DNA of 64,000 nt from Roseovarius sp. EL26. Its GTDB lineage: Bacteria > Pseudomonadota > Alphaproteobacteria > Rhodobacterales > Rhodobacteraceae. Position numbers and translations under genes: made by a program. The notes under the pieces were generated by a model, which was given only the letters and a program-made list of their open reading frames with translations, was not told the origin of the DNA and ran no database searches. Below, in pieces: positions 42,649 through 52,499 of this stretch. The stretch covers positions 62,001 to 126,000 of the forward strand of contig NZ_OUMZ01000003.1 in the NCBI RefSeq assembly GCF_900327775.1, read 5' to 3'. How positions within the stretch are numbered: the stretch's first letter is position 1; each line of letters begins with the position of its first letter.

Positions 42649-43199
42649 GAACTACCTCTCCCCAAAGGCGTTTTTTGTCCAGATCTTTGATCCGATATTT
42701 TTATCTGCAATCCACACCCTAGCAGCTATTTGCAGGGGCCGCATAGTCGGTTTTTAGATGCGGTGCCGCTCGCGACCTGAGTGTCCTATTCGTGAGCGTC
42801 CCGTTGTCGTATTTGTCAGTTTCCTGACGTGACCGCGGTCAGTATTATCCGTGAGTGGATTGGATGACCGTAAGCGCAAGTTTAGGGAGCGACAGCCGTA
42901 TCGAGCAATAGTACTGATCCGAAACAGTTCAGGGGTTGGCGAAATGGGTGTTTTGGGTTGTGGGCGCGTTTGATTTTTAAAGCACTGATTATTAATATTT
43001 TTACTGAAATGAAATTATAAGTATGGCGCCGTTTATCAAATTTAATGCGAAAGAGCTTCTCTCGCTGGCTTCAACTGTGCCGACGTTCAGCACCCGAATC
43101 CCCTTGAAATTTTTGCTTCAAACATGATCTGCGGTCAGGCGCAGGCAAGCTGCTCCAGTCCGGTAATTCCATAATGCTCACACGCAGTGGTGCCTGACC
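42649..43199. other. 551-base intergenic region without a recognisable gene
   Basis: I find no convincing coding sequence on either strand. It contains the upstream region of the nucleoside importer operon, an AT-rich stretch near 42970-43020, and the palindrome noted separately at 42830. The far end adjoins the stop codon of the HxlR gene. Confidence 0.6.
42830..42841. promoter_or_regulatory. Candidate operator upstream of the nucleoside importer
   Basis: TGACCGCGGTCA is a perfect 12-bp palindrome, about 180 bases upstream of the importer ATPase start. A regulator of the operon could bind here, but none is encoded next to it and the distance is large. Confidence 0.25.
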
Positions 43200-43568
43200 C
43201 TACGCCGCATCATGAATCTTGCGTGACTGTTGGACAGCATCATGATTTTGCATGGCCCAAGCGGCCAGTGGCTTCATTAGCGCCGTCAGTTCTTGTCCCA
43301 TATCGGTCAGCTCATAATGCACCGCGACAGGCGGCCCGGGGTCAACGGTACGCGTCAGATATCCATCGCGCTCAAGGCTGCGCAGGTTCTCGGTCAGAAC
43401 CCGCTGCGTGATGTCACCGATGGTGCGTTTGAGTGCGCCAAACCTCAGCGACCCATCCTCAAGCGCAAACAACAGCAATAGCTGCCACTTGCCGGTGACT
43501 TTCGACAAAACCTGCCGAACCGGACATTGTTCTGCCTGCTCTTTTGTCAGGGCGGTTACTGGAAGCAT
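43200..43568 (-). CDS. HxlR family transcriptional regulator
   Basis: A 122-residue winged-helix regulator of the HxlR/MarR-like family: CPVRQVLSKVTGKWQLLLLFALEDGSLRF with the opening Cys and the conserved KW, FGALKRTIGDITQRVLTENLRSLERDGYLTR as the recognition helix and wing, and ELTDMGQELTALMKPLAAWA at the dimer helix. HxlR proteins sense thiol-reactive or electrophilic compounds; C15 could act in that way. It is divergent from the SnoaL-like gene, with 92 bases between starts, and probably controls it. Confidence 0.9.
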   Translation of the reverse strand: MLPVTALTKEQAEQCPVRQVLSKVTGKWQLLLLFALEDGSLRFGALKRTIGDITQRVLTENLRSLERDGYLTRTVDPGPPVAVHYELTDMGQELTALMKPLAAWAMQNHDAVQQSRKIHDAA

Positions 43569-43590
43569 ACTATGTTCCTAAATGGTGTGT

Positions 43591-43620
43591 AATTGATACT
43601 TGGTATTAAATTGATACTTG
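43591..43620. promoter_or_regulatory. Candidate HxlR binding sites, two 12-bp direct repeats
   Basis: AATTGATACTTG occurs twice with an 18-base period in the gap between the divergent HxlR and SnoaL-like genes. The second copy ends 40 bases before the SnoaL-like ATG. Identity of the copies is seen; binding by the HxlR protein is inference. Confidence 0.5.
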
Positions 43621-43660
43621 TGTGTCATCAAATTTTCAACCTGATTCGAAGGATCAAAAA

Positions 43661-44431
43661 ATGACACCTCAGGAACTTGTCCTAAACACCATCGCGGCCC
43701 TCTTTGTGGATTATGATGCAGAGGCCGCCAAAGAATTACTTGCGCACGACTACATTCAACACAATGTTGCCGTACCAACCGGCGCCGATCCGATCTTGGG
43801 GTTCATTCCCGCGCTAAAAGACAGTGGCATCGCGGTAACCACACATCGCGTCATCAACGAAGGCGACTTGGTCGTCCTGCACAACACTTATGACAATGCG
43901 CAGCTTTTCGGCGCTAATGCATTCGTGGCCTTTGATGTCTTTCGCGTCGAAAATGGCAAAGTGGCTGAACATTGGGACAACCTGCAAATTCCCGTCACAG
44001 AAACCGCCTCGGGTCGCTCTATGACCGATGGCCCGACTGAAGTGACCGACCTGGACAAGACGGCCGAAAACAAGGCGCTGGTTCAGGCGTTTGTGGCCGA
44101 TGTTTTGCACGGTGCCGCGCCTGAAAAGATCACTGACTACATCTCGACCGAAACGTATCACCAGCATAATCCCATGGTTGCTGATGGGCTTGAGGGGTTG
44201 GGCGCTGCATTGCAGGAAATGGCCGAAGCAGGCCAGGATATGCGGTATTCCGATACGCCGATTGTTGTGGCCGAAGGCAACTTTGTTTTCACCGCCTCCG
44301 AGGGGGTGCTTGGGGATACCCCAACCGCATTCTTTGACTTGTTTCGTGTCGAGGACGGCAAAATCGTAGAGCACTGGGATACTATGTCCGGAATCCCGGA
44401 CGAGATGCCACACGACAACGGAAAGTTTTGA
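43661..44431 (+). CDS. Tandem SnoaL-like (NTF2 fold) protein
   Basis: A 256-residue protein made of two similar SnoaL-like halves (about 1-118 and 135-250). Each half has the family pattern: HDYIQHNVAVPTG against STETYHQHNPMVADG, and FDVFRVENGKVAEHWDNLQ against FDLFRVEDGKIVEHWDTMS. SnoaL-type proteins include polyketide cyclases and small hydrolases and isomerases; the substrate here is unknown. Control by the divergent HxlR regulator suggests a role in detoxifying or sensing reactive compounds. The ATG preceded by GAAGGA was chosen over a start 13 codons upstream that would overlap the repeat region. Confidence 0.82.
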   Translation: MTPQELVLNTIAALFVDYDAEAAKELLAHDYIQHNVAVPTGADPILGFIPALKDSGIAVTTHRVINEGDLVVLHNTYDNAQLFGANAFVAFDVFRVENGKVAEHWDNLQIPVTETASGRSMTDGPTEVTDLDKTAENKALVQAFVADVLHGAAPEKITDYISTETYHQHNPMVADGLEGLGAALQEMAEAGQDMRYSDTPIVVAEGNFVFTASEGVLGDTPTAFFDLFRVEDGKIVEHWDTMSGIPDEMPHDNGKF

Positions 44432-44539
44432 TAACCAAAAAGGGAACGGCGGCAATCATGCTGCCGTTTCCGGTACGGCAACGGTGGAAAGTTGCGACAA
44501 CGGGTTTTACCCCTTAGCGGGCCGGGCTAAGGTGCGGCC

Positions 44540-47500
44540 ATGACCAATTTTCCACGATTCATCCACCTGCGCGTTCACACCGAATACTCCCTGCTCGAAG
44601 GGGCGATGCGGATGAAAAAGCTGCCCGGCCTTTGCGCCGATATGGGCATGCCCGCCATTGCGGTGACCGATACCAACAATATGTTTTCAGCGCTGGAATT
44701 TTCTGTGTCCACACAGGGCGCTGGGCTGCAGCCGATCATGGGCTGCCAGATGAGCCTGGCCTATGTCGCGGCAGCCACCGGGGAACGCCCGACACCACCT
44801 GCGCCCATCGTTTTGCTGGCTCAGAATGAACAGGGTTATGAAAACCTGATGAAGCTGAACTCTTGCCTGTATTTGCGTGGCAGTGATCAGCTCCCACACA
44901 TCACGCTGGATGAGCTCGAGCAATACGGAAGTGATTTGATATGTCTGACCGGCGGTCCCGATGGGCCATTGGGGCGGCTTTTGCGCAATGGTCAACATCC
45001 TGCGGCTGAAACCCTGATGCGTCGATTTGCGTCTACCTTTGGTGACCGGCTTTATGCCGAGCTGCAGCGCCACCCCGAAGAGGGCGGATTGCCCGAGGCG
45101 GAAAAACTGTCAGAGCGCGGCACGATTGAACTGGCCTATGCCATGGAAATCCCACTGGTGGCCACCAATGACGTGTATTTCCCCAAGGCCGATATGTTCG
45201 AGGCGCACGATGCCATGCTTTGCGTCGCCGAAGGCGCGTATGTGGATCAGTCCGAGCCGCGCCGCCGGTTAACCGCACAGCACTATTTTAAATCACCACA
45301 GGAAATGGCCACGCTGTTTGCCGACCTGCCCGAGGCGATAGAAAACACCGTTGAAATTGCGCAGCGCTGTGCCTTTGGTACGTATCGACGTGACCCGATC
45401 CTGCCCAAATTTGCGGATGATGAAGTCGACGAACTGCGTCGTCAGGCGCAAGAGGGGCTCAAAGCACGGTTGGCCGTGATCCCCCACGCTGCCAGCGTGG
45501 AAGAATACGAAGCACGGCTAGAGTTCGAGCTTGGCATTATTGAGGGCATGGGCTTCCCCGGCTACTTCCTGATCGTTGCGGACTTTATCAAATGGGCCAA
45601 GGATGAAGACATTCCCGTTGGACCGGGCCGGGGTTCGGGCGCGGGCTCACTGGTGGCCTACGCCCTGACCGTCACCGACCTTGATCCACTGCGTTACAGT
45701 CTGCTGTTTGAACGATTCCTGAACCCCGAACGGGTTTCGATGCCTGACTTCGATATCGACTTTTGTATGGACCGCCGCGAAGAGGTGATCCAATACGTGC
45801 AGGAAAAATATGGCCGCGACAAAGTGGGTCAAATCATCACCTTTGGCGCGCTTTTATCCAAGGCCGCCGTGCGTGACATCGGCCGCGTGTTGCAGATGCC
45901 CTATGGACAGGTCGATCGCCTATCCAAGATGATCCCGGTAGAGGGGGTCAAACCTGTCAGCATCGAAAAAGCGCTGGAGCAAGAAGAGCGCCTTCGCACC
46001 GAGGCGAAGTCAGAAGAAGTTGTCGACCGCCTGCTAAAATACGGGATGAAAGTCGAAGGCCTGCTCAGAAACGCCTCCACCCACGCCGCTGGTGTGGTCA
46101 TTGGCGATCGTCCCTTGGATGCGTTGGTGCCGCTTTACCGAGATCCGCGCTCGGATATGCCGGCCACCCAGTTCAATATGAAATGGGTTGAACAGGCTGG
46201 ATTGGTCAAGTTTGACTTCTTGGGGCTGAAAACCCTGACCGTGATTGAAAATGCCATCAAACAGATCCGCGCGGGTGGGCGGCAGCTCCACGAATCTGCG
46301 GATGGTTCAATCATCTACGAGCCGAAAGAGGGCGCCGCCAATGACATCGGGCATATCCCCCTTGATGATGAGCTGACCTACAAGCTCTATGCCTCGGCCA
46401 AAACCGTCGCCGTGTTCCAGGTTGAAAGTGCGGGCATGATGGATGCGCTCAAGCGCATGAAACCGACCTGTATTGAAGACATCGTTGCCCTTGTGGCGCT
46501 GTATCGCCCCGGCCCGATGGAAAACATCCCGACCTACTGCGAGGTGAAAAACGGGCTCAAGGAACGCGAGTCGGTGCACCCGTTGATCGACCATATCTTG
46601 GAAGAAACCCAAGGCATCATCGTTTATCAGGAACAGGTGATGCAAATCGCGCAGGTCATGGCGGGGTATTCGCTGGGCGGCGCTGACCTGCTGCGCCGTG
46701 CGATGGGTAAAAAGATTAAAGAGGCAATGGACGCCGAACGCCCGAAATTCGAAAAGGGCGCGGCTGAAAACGGCGTTGAAAAGAAAAAGGCCTCTGAGGT
46801 TTTCGACCTTCTGGAAAAATTCGCCAACTACGGATTTAACAAATCCCACGCTGCTGCCTATGCCGTGGTTAGCTATCAAACTGCATGGTTAAAAGCGAAC
46901 CACCCGGTTGAATTTATGGCCGGGGTGATGAACTGCGATATGCACCTGACTGATAAGTTGGCGGTTTATTTCGAAGAGGTTAAAAAGCAACTAGACCTGC
47001 CCTATGCGCCGCCTTGCGTGAACCGGTCCGAGGCCACTTTTGTCGTGCGCGACGGCACGCTGCATTATGCGCTGGGCGCGCTGAAAAACGTCGGTGTCGA
47101 AGCGATGCGCTTGATCACCGATGCGCGCGAAGACAGCCCCTTTGTCACGCTGTTCGATTTTGCCCGCCGGGTGGACCTCAAACGTGTTGGCAAACGTCCC
47201 TTGGAAATGCTGGCCCGCGCCGGGGCGTTCGACCAACTTGACCGTAACCGCCGCCGGGTGTTCGACAGCATCGAGGCGCTGACCAACTATTCGGCCGCTG
47301 TGCATGAGCAGCGCAATTCTAATCAGGTTTCGCTCTTTGGTGAGGCGGGCGACGACCTACCCGAGCCACGCCTGATGTCGATGGACGACTGGCTGCCTGC
47401 TGAACGCCTGACCGAAGAGTTCCGCGCCATCGGATTTTACCTTTCAGGGCATCCGCTGGATGATTATCTAGCCACTTTGAAACGCCAAAGAGTCAAAACA

Positions 47501-48040
47501 TTGGACGAGGTAGTACGCCATGTTGAACACTCTCCTGATATCGTGAAAATCGCTGGCGTTGTTGCTGGTCGGCAAGAACGTAAATCCGCCCGTGGTAACC
47601 GCTTTGCCTTTGCCCAGCTTAGTGACACCACTGGCGGCTATGAGGTGACACTGTTTTCTGAGGCATTGGAAAAATCCCGCGACTTTCTGGAAACCGGTGC
47701 GCTGGTTGTTCTGACAGTCGAGGCGGCGATGGAAAGCGATCAGCTCAAACTGCTGGGCCGCTCGGTTGCGCCGATCGATGACGTTGTTGCGGGGGCAGGC
47801 ACCGCCGGCCTGAAAATCCTCATCGATGATGCCGCAGCCGTGTCTTCCGTTGCCTCGGTTTTGGAAGGCGCTGCCAAATCAGTCAAAAGCGGCGGCCGCG
47901 GCCCGGTCCAGTTCTGTCTGCTTGACCCCACCCTTCCCGGAGAGGTCGAGATCGACACAGGACGGGAATATCCGGTCAATCCACAAATCAAAGGAGCGAT
48001 TAAAAGCCTCGCTGGAGTGATGGCGGTTGAGGAATTTTAG
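44540..48040 (+). CDS. dnaE: DNA polymerase III subunit alpha
   Basis: The 1166-residue replicative polymerase. It begins with the PHP domain (HLRVHTEYSLLEGAMRM). The catalytic Asp pair of the C-family palm is in MPDFDIDFCMDRREEVIQYV near residues 402-421. GPGRGSGAGSLVAYAL and NASTHAAGVVIGDRPL follow the family. The tail has the helix-hairpin-helix region, an OB fold (VKIAGVVAGRQERKSARG) and the C-terminal tau-binding part. Length is normal. AAGGTG lies about six bases ahead of the ATG. Confidence 0.97.
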   Translation: MTNFPRFIHLRVHTEYSLLEGAMRMKKLPGLCADMGMPAIAVTDTNNMFSALEFSVSTQGAGLQPIMGCQMSLAYVAAATGERPTPPAPIVLLAQNEQGYENLMKLNSCLYLRGSDQLPHITLDELEQYGSDLICLTGGPDGPLGRLLRNGQHPAAETLMRRFASTFGDRLYAELQRHPEEGGLPEAEKLSERGTIELAYAMEIPLVATNDVYFPKADMFEAHDAMLCVAEGAYVDQSEPRRRLTAQHYFKSPQEMATLFADLPEAIENTVEIAQRCAFGTYRRDPILPKFADDEVDELRRQAQEGLKARLAVIPHAASVEEYEARLEFELGIIEGMGFPGYFLIVADFIKWAKDEDIPVGPGRGSGAGSLVAYALTVTDLDPLRYSLLFERFLNPERVSMPDFDIDFCMDRREEVIQYVQEKYGRDKVGQIITFGALLSKAAVRDIGRVLQMPYGQVDRLSKMIPVEGVKPVSIEKALEQEERLRTEAKSEEVVDRLLKYGMKVEGLLRNASTHAAGVVIGDRPLDALVPLYRDPRSDMPATQFNMKWVEQAGLVKFDFLGLKTLTVIENAIKQIRAGGRQLHESADGSIIYEPKEGAANDIGHIPLDDELTYKLYASAKTVAVFQVESAGMMDALKRMKPTCIEDIVALVALYRPGPMENIPTYCEVKNGLKERESVHPLIDHILEETQGIIVYQEQVMQIAQVMAGYSLGGADLLRRAMGKKIKEAMDAERPKFEKGAAENGVEKKKASEVFDLLEKFANYGFNKSHAAAYAVVSYQTAWLKANHPVEFMAGVMNCDMHLTDKLAVYFEEVKKQLDLPYAPPCVNRSEATFVVRDGTLHYALGALKNVGVEAMRLITDAREDSPFVTLFDFARRVDLKRVGKRPLEMLARAGAFDQLDRNRRRVFDSIEALTNYSAAVHEQRNSNQVSLFGEAGDDLPEPRLMSMDDWLPAERLTEEFRAIGFYLSGHPLDDYLATLKRQRVKTLDEVVRHVEHSPDIVKIAGVVAGRQERKSARGNRFAFAQLSDTTGGYEVTLFSEALEKSRDFLETGALVVLTVEAAMESDQLKLLGRSVAPIDDVVAGAGTAGLKILIDDAAAVSSVASVLEGAAKSVKSGGRGPVQFCLLDPTLPGEVEIDTGREYPVNPQIKGAIKSLAGVMAVEEF

Positions 48041-48042
48041 GA

Positions 48043-48174
48043 GGGCAGGGCCCGACCGCGGGTGGGCATCGTAACGTTCTGTAAACTGCGCTTTATCGTG
48101 CAAAACACATCCCACACCGCGCTATCTTCATCCTTTGCAAGAGAGCCCGCCCATGGGGTGGTCGGGCCCTGCCC
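48043..48174. repeat. Inverted repeat after dnaE
   Basis: GGGCAGGGCCCGACC at 48043-48057 is the exact reverse complement of the bases at 48160-48174; the arms are extended by GGGTGGGC at 48061-48066 against GCCCGCC near 48146 with one wobble. The stem would enclose about 90 bases. It starts two bases after the dnaE stop codon. It may be a dispersed palindromic element or a long terminator-like structure; no T tract follows. Confidence 0.6.
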
Positions 48175-48221
48175 GGCGTCGCTACGCTCCTTGATGCCGA
48201 GCGGGATAAGTACTGTAAGAT

Positions 48222-48803
48222 TTACTCGGTATCGAAGCGTCTGGCGGACTTCGGAAACACCCCCAGTTTGGTCCCTTTGCCGACGACGACAATCTTATCA
48301 CTCGCTTTGAATTTACCGCCAAATTCCGCCGAAAAATTACAAAGCTCATTGTGTACGAAAGGTAAGCGTTCAAGGGTGATCGGGTTCGAGCAACTTCGGT
48401 TGCGCCGTTTTTCGAATTTGGTAACTGTATAGGTTACCTCAGTGTTGCCCCCCACAATGACAGCCCCCAACATCGGGAGACCTAGCGCTACGATAGTGAA
48501 GCCAATGTAATAACCGAAGAACGGTGCGAACAAGTATGTAAGGCCTTTGACGAACTTGCTTTTGTTCTGGCCCCTGATCTTCATGCCTTTGATCGTAAGC
48601 CAAAGCAGCAAAACAGAAAAACCGCACGCAAATCCCATTGCAATAATCCGCGTTTGGCTCAACCAATCTGGCGATGCAAGGAACTGGTGCCCGAATTTCT
48701 GGGCGATAGCCGGGCAACACCCTAGGATAAAAAGGAAACCAAAAGAGTATCCCAGCCATTTGGGTAAAGTCTTGCTCGGGGGTATAGATATATTCTCGCT
48801 CAT
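48222..48803 (-). CDS. Membrane protein of unknown function
   Basis: I do not recognise a family. The 193-residue product has three likely transmembrane helices (about 19-36, 52-72 and 90-117), then a C-terminal part of about 75 residues with CSNPITLERLPFVHNELC and a DKIVVVGKGTKLGVF strand pair that could be a small soluble domain. The ATG begins MSENISIPPSKTL. It lies alone between dnaE and the lipoprotein gene and on the opposite strand to both. Confidence 0.6.
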   Translation of the reverse strand: MSENISIPPSKTLPKWLGYSFGFLFILGCCPAIAQKFGHQFLASPDWLSQTRIIAMGFACGFSVLLLWLTIKGMKIRGQNKSKFVKGLTYLFAPFFGYYIGFTIVALGLPMLGAVIVGGNTEVTYTVTKFEKRRNRSCSNPITLERLPFVHNELCNFSAEFGGKFKASDKIVVVGKGTKLGVFPKSARRFDTE

Positions 48804-48980
48804 GGCCAGCTAGGTGCAATGAGAGTTTGTTTTAATTGTGGCAATCTATGGTAGAGTGACTCCTTTTTTTGAGGGATATTCCAGCAACCTCCAGCCGGAA
48901 TCCATCCCCGGCAAACACCCCCCCATAGACCTGACACCCCGTTTTCGTGTAAAGCCTCACCAACCTATAAGGGGAATCTT

Positions 48981-49613
48981 TTGAAGCTGCCGTTTTTCAT
49001 TCTGGTCTCGATGTCTCTGGTCGCCTGTAGTGAACCGATCAGCGATATGCCGCGTTTTGCCTCGGAAGACGTGGCCGAGGGTGCGCCGCTGCTAGAAATT
49101 GCGCCTAAAGCCAGCAAAAATACCCCACCGCTCGCGGCACTTTCTGGCCCGGTCCCGTTTGGCAAAGTGGTTAAGAACTGCAGCGTCAGCCGTAAGCAAT
49201 TGGGCAAGGCGGTGGAAAAGCACCCTGAGAAGTCACCAAAATACCGGCTATACGATAGCAAACCGGGTTCAACCGGTCTGCGCACGTTTTACCTGACTGG
49301 TTTTGGCGACGGTTGTGCGCGGCAATTTACGGCGGCGCTGGCGGTGTTTGGATCTGTTACCATGCATGAACAGATCCGCTATGGATTGCCCGCCGACGTG
49401 CACCCTTACAGCGACACCGACAAAGCTTATGATCGACTGAAATCCAAAGCTTGCGGCGTGCCCAAGCGCAAACCTTGTGGCAAAAAGGTCAAACGGTTAG
49501 AGCGCGGTACTGTTTTCCTGAGTATTTATGAACGCTTTGGCGGCAATGCGCGTTGGAATAATGTTCTCTTACACAATGGCCGGGTTGCCGCACAGGACCG
49601 CAAGGGCGTCTGA
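48981..49613 (+). CDS. Putative lipoprotein of unknown function
   Basis: A 210-residue exported protein with lipobox LVAC; C16 would be the lipidated Cys after a short hydrophobic signal (FFILVSMSLVAC). The mature part is basic, with paired Cys residues (KNCSVSR, GDGCARQF, ACGVPKRKPCGKK) that could form disulfides. I do not recognise a domain with certainty. Start is TTG, with AAGGGG eight bases ahead. It lies seven bases before the end of slyX on the other strand. Confidence 0.68.
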   Translation: MKLPFFILVSMSLVACSEPISDMPRFASEDVAEGAPLLEIAPKASKNTPPLAALSGPVPFGKVVKNCSVSRKQLGKAVEKHPEKSPKYRLYDSKPGSTGLRTFYLTGFGDGCARQFTAALAVFGSVTMHEQIRYGLPADVHPYSDTDKAYDRLKSKACGVPKRKPCGKKVKRLERGTVFLSIYERFGGNARWNNVLLHNGRVAAQDRKGV

Positions 49614-49619
49614 ACAGCC

Positions 49620-49814
49620 TCACCAGTGTGGCGGGCGTTCATTTCCCAGTACAATCTGACTGCCCTCATCGGCCTCACGCCCGGCCTCGCGCTCCATCAA
49701 CAACTGGACCCTCCGCGTCAGCATTGCGATCTCGGTCTGTTGGCGGGCCACTTCCTGTGACAGTTCATCAACCGTGTGGGTCAGATGGGCGATATGTTCT
49801 TCAACGGTGCTCAT
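49620..49814 (-). CDS. slyX: SlyX family protein
   Basis: A 64-residue coiled-coil protein ([37 protein letters not shown]) ending in the family tail ERPPHW. SlyX is widespread and of unknown function. The frame is open 12 codons further, but [11 protein letters not shown] is the normal start. It is divergent from hisS. Confidence 0.87.
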   Translation of the reverse strand: MSTVEEHIAHLTHTVDELSQEVARQQTEIAMLTRRVQLLMEREAGREADEGSQIVLGNERPPHW

Positions 49815-49926
49815 GTGTGACGGATTAATGAAACAAGGGATCACACGCAACAGTGCACCTTGCTCCTGTGGTCCCCATCGGCTACATCCCGCCTCAAGTT
49901 TTCAGAGCGCTGAAGGACCACCCAAA

Positions 49927-51417
49927 ATGGCCAAGATCAAAAAGCAGCCCCGGCCCAAGGCGGAAACGCCCAAGGGTTTTCGTGATTACTTCGGAACCGA
50001 GGTAACCGAGCGTACGCAGATGCTGCGTGCGATTGCTGAGGTCTATCATCGTTATGGATTCGAAGCATTGGAATCGAGTGCCGTGGAAACGGTCGAGGCG
50101 CTGGGCAAGTTCCTGCCCGATGTTGACCGGCCCAACGAGGGTGTCTTTGCTTGGCAAGAAGCCGATGACGAAGACAAAGGCGACTGGATGGCGCTGCGCT
50201 ATGATCTGACCGCGCCTTTGGCCCGCGTTTACGCCCAGTACCGCAACGATCTGCCAACTCCTTATCGCCGCTATGCGATGGGGCCGGTCTGGCGCAACGA
50301 AAAACCTGGCCCTGGCCGGTTCCGCCAGTTTTATCAATGTGATGCCGACACCGTTGGTACGGCATCAATGGCTGCGGATGCTGAGATCTGCGCGATGCTG
50401 TCTGACACGCTGGAAACCGTCGGCATTCCACGCGGTGACTATCTTGTGCGCATCAATAACCGCAAGGTTCTCAATGGCGTGCTCGAGGCGATGGGTCTCT
50501 CTGATGATGCCGCGGCGCGTGACAACGTTCTGCGCACCATCGACAAGTTCGACAAGGTCGGCACCAACGGCGTGCGCGAACTGCTGACCAAAGGACGCCT
50601 TGATACGTCTGGTGCGTTCATCGATGGCATCGGCCTCAGCAATGATCAAGCCGAGCCTGTTTTGGCCTTCCTGACCTCTCGTGCGGATGACGCGGCGGCC
50701 ACGCTCAGTAACCTGCGCGCGGCTGTTGGCGCCTCAACCGTTGGCGCCGAGGGCGTGCAGGAGTTGGAAACCATTGCGACATTGATGGATGCCCAAGGCT
50801 ACGGCGCGGACCGCGTTGTCATTGACCCCAGCGTTGTACGCGGTTTGGGCTATTATACCGGTCCGGTTTACGAGGCGGAATTGACCTTTGAGATCTTTGA
50901 CGAAAAAGGTCGCAAACGCCAATTTGGCTCGGTCTCAGGCGGCGGGCGCTATGACGATCTGGTCAAACGCTTCACCGGTCAGTCGGTCCCGGCGACGGGT
51001 GTGTCTATCGGTGTTGATCGATTGCTGGCGGCTTTGCATGCCAAAGGCCGGATGGGTGGCGATGTGACCGGCCCTGTTGTGGTCACCGTGATGGATCGCG
51101 ATCGCATGGCAGATTATCAGGCCATGGTGTCTGAGCTGCGCAATGCTGGCATCCGGGCCGAGGTGTATCTTGGCAATCCCAAGAACTTTGGTAACCAGCT
51201 AAAGTATGCCGACAAACGCAATTCCCCCATCGCCGTGATCGAAGGCGGCGATGAAAAGGCCAATGGGATTATCCAGATCAAGGATCTGATTTTGGGTGCA
51301 AAGATTGCTGAAAGCGCCACGCTAGAGGAATGGAAAGAACGTCCCAGTCAGTTCGAAGTGCCGCGCGATCAACTGGTTGCCAAGGTCAAAGAAATTCTTG
51401 ACGGGCAAAACGCATGA
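49927..51417 (+). CDS. hisS: Histidine--tRNA ligase
   Basis: A 496-residue class II aminoacyl-tRNA synthetase. [10 protein letters not shown] at the N-terminus, the class II motif 2 in [21 protein letters not shown], the histidine-specific [12 protein letters not shown] and motif 3 [13 protein letters not shown] are present in order, then an anticodon-binding domain. The first in-frame codons upstream are unlike the family, so MAKIKKQP is the start. The stop codon overlaps the hisZ start (ATGA). Confidence 0.95.
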   Translation: MAKIKKQPRPKAETPKGFRDYFGTEVTERTQMLRAIAEVYHRYGFEALESSAVETVEALGKFLPDVDRPNEGVFAWQEADDEDKGDWMALRYDLTAPLARVYAQYRNDLPTPYRRYAMGPVWRNEKPGPGRFRQFYQCDADTVGTASMAADAEICAMLSDTLETVGIPRGDYLVRINNRKVLNGVLEAMGLSDDAAARDNVLRTIDKFDKVGTNGVRELLTKGRLDTSGAFIDGIGLSNDQAEPVLAFLTSRADDAAATLSNLRAAVGASTVGAEGVQELETIATLMDAQGYGADRVVIDPSVVRGLGYYTGPVYEAELTFEIFDEKGRKRQFGSVSGGGRYDDLVKRFTGQSVPATGVSIGVDRLLAALHAKGRMGGDVTGPVVVTVMDRDRMADYQAMVSELRNAGIRAEVYLGNPKNFGNQLKYADKRNSPIAVIEGGDEKANGIIQIKDLILGAKIAESATLEEWKERPSQFEVPRDQLVAKVKEILDGQNA

Positions 51418-52499
51418 CACCCCGCGCCAGCATCCGGGCTGAAATGTACCGCCTGCGCGGTTTGTTTGAGCAGGCCGGCGCACAGCCAGTCGAAACTGAA
51501 GTCCTGCAACCCGCTGACGTGCTGCTGGATCTTTACGGCGAAGATATCCGCGCGCGCGCCTACGTGACCTCTGACGCCCTGCGTGGCGAACAGATGCTGC
51601 GTCCTGACTTCACCGTGCCCGTGGTACAGATGCACATGGAACACGGCGCAGAACCAGCGTGTTATACCTATTCGGGTGAGGTTTTTCGCCGCCAGGAAGA
51701 TGATCCGGATCGTGCCAATGAATACATGCAAGTCGGGTTTGAGCTGTTCGACCGCACCAATCCGGCTGAGGCCGACGCCCGCGTCTTTGCGCTGATCTTT
51801 GATATTCTTAAGCCGATGAACCTGCGGGCCGCCACGGGTGACATCGGTATCTTGATGGCAGCTGTTGACGGATTGAACACGACCGAGCGCCGCAAACAGG
51901 CCCTGCGCCGCCACATCTGGCGCCCAAAACGATTCCGCGCGTTGATTGATCGGTTCTCGGGCAAAATCCCTGCTCCGGAAAGTCGCGTCAATTTGTTGGC
52001 TGCCAAGGACCCGATGGCCAACATTGGCCCGATGACCGGCCTGCGTTCTGTGGCTGAGATTTTTCAACGGATCAGCGCCCTCAAAGAAGATGCCGCCGCT
52101 GCGCCCATCTCAGAAAATGAAGTAGCCCTGCTTGACGCCATACTCGCCGTGCGTGAAACCAGCCCTTATGCACTGCAACGTTTACTCGACATTGCCGTCG
52201 ATCTGCCCGCCATTCGCCCTGCCGTTGAGCGGCTGGAAAAACGGCTCGAAGCACTGGCTCAGAATGGCATCAATGTCGACCAACTGGACTTCGAGGCCAG
52301 CTATGGCCGCACCCAGATGGAATATTACGACGGTTTTGTCTTTGGCTTTTACGCTGAAAGCCGCCCCGATCTGCCGCCGGTGGCTTCGGGCGGTCGTTAC
52401 GATGCGTTAACCCGTCAGCTGGGTCAGGGTCGCGAAATTCCCGCCGTCGGCGGCGTTATTCGCCCCGGTCTGGTCGTCAAACTGGGGGGCGTAGCATGA
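51414..52499 (+). CDS. hisZ: ATP phosphoribosyltransferase regulatory subunit HisZ
   Basis: A 361-residue HisRS-like protein that lacks aminoacylation activity and serves as the regulatory partner of short-form HisG, with which it forms a hetero-octamer. It keeps the class II fold ([41 protein letters not shown]) and the C-terminal ASGGRYDAL loop. It is located between hisS and hisG with four-base overlaps on both sides, so its translation is coupled to both. Confidence 0.94.
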   Translation: MTPRASIRAEMYRLRGLFEQAGAQPVETEVLQPADVLLDLYGEDIRARAYVTSDALRGEQMLRPDFTVPVVQMHMEHGAEPACYTYSGEVFRRQEDDPDRANEYMQVGFELFDRTNPAEADARVFALIFDILKPMNLRAATGDIGILMAAVDGLNTTERRKQALRRHIWRPKRFRALIDRFSGKIPAPESRVNLLAAKDPMANIGPMTGLRSVAEIFQRISALKEDAAAAPISENEVALLDAILAVRETSPYALQRLLDIAVDLPAIRPAVERLEKRLEALAQNGINVDQLDFEASYGRTQMEYYDGFVFGFYAESRPDLPPVASGGRYDALTRQLGQGREIPAVGGVIRPGLVVKLGGVA

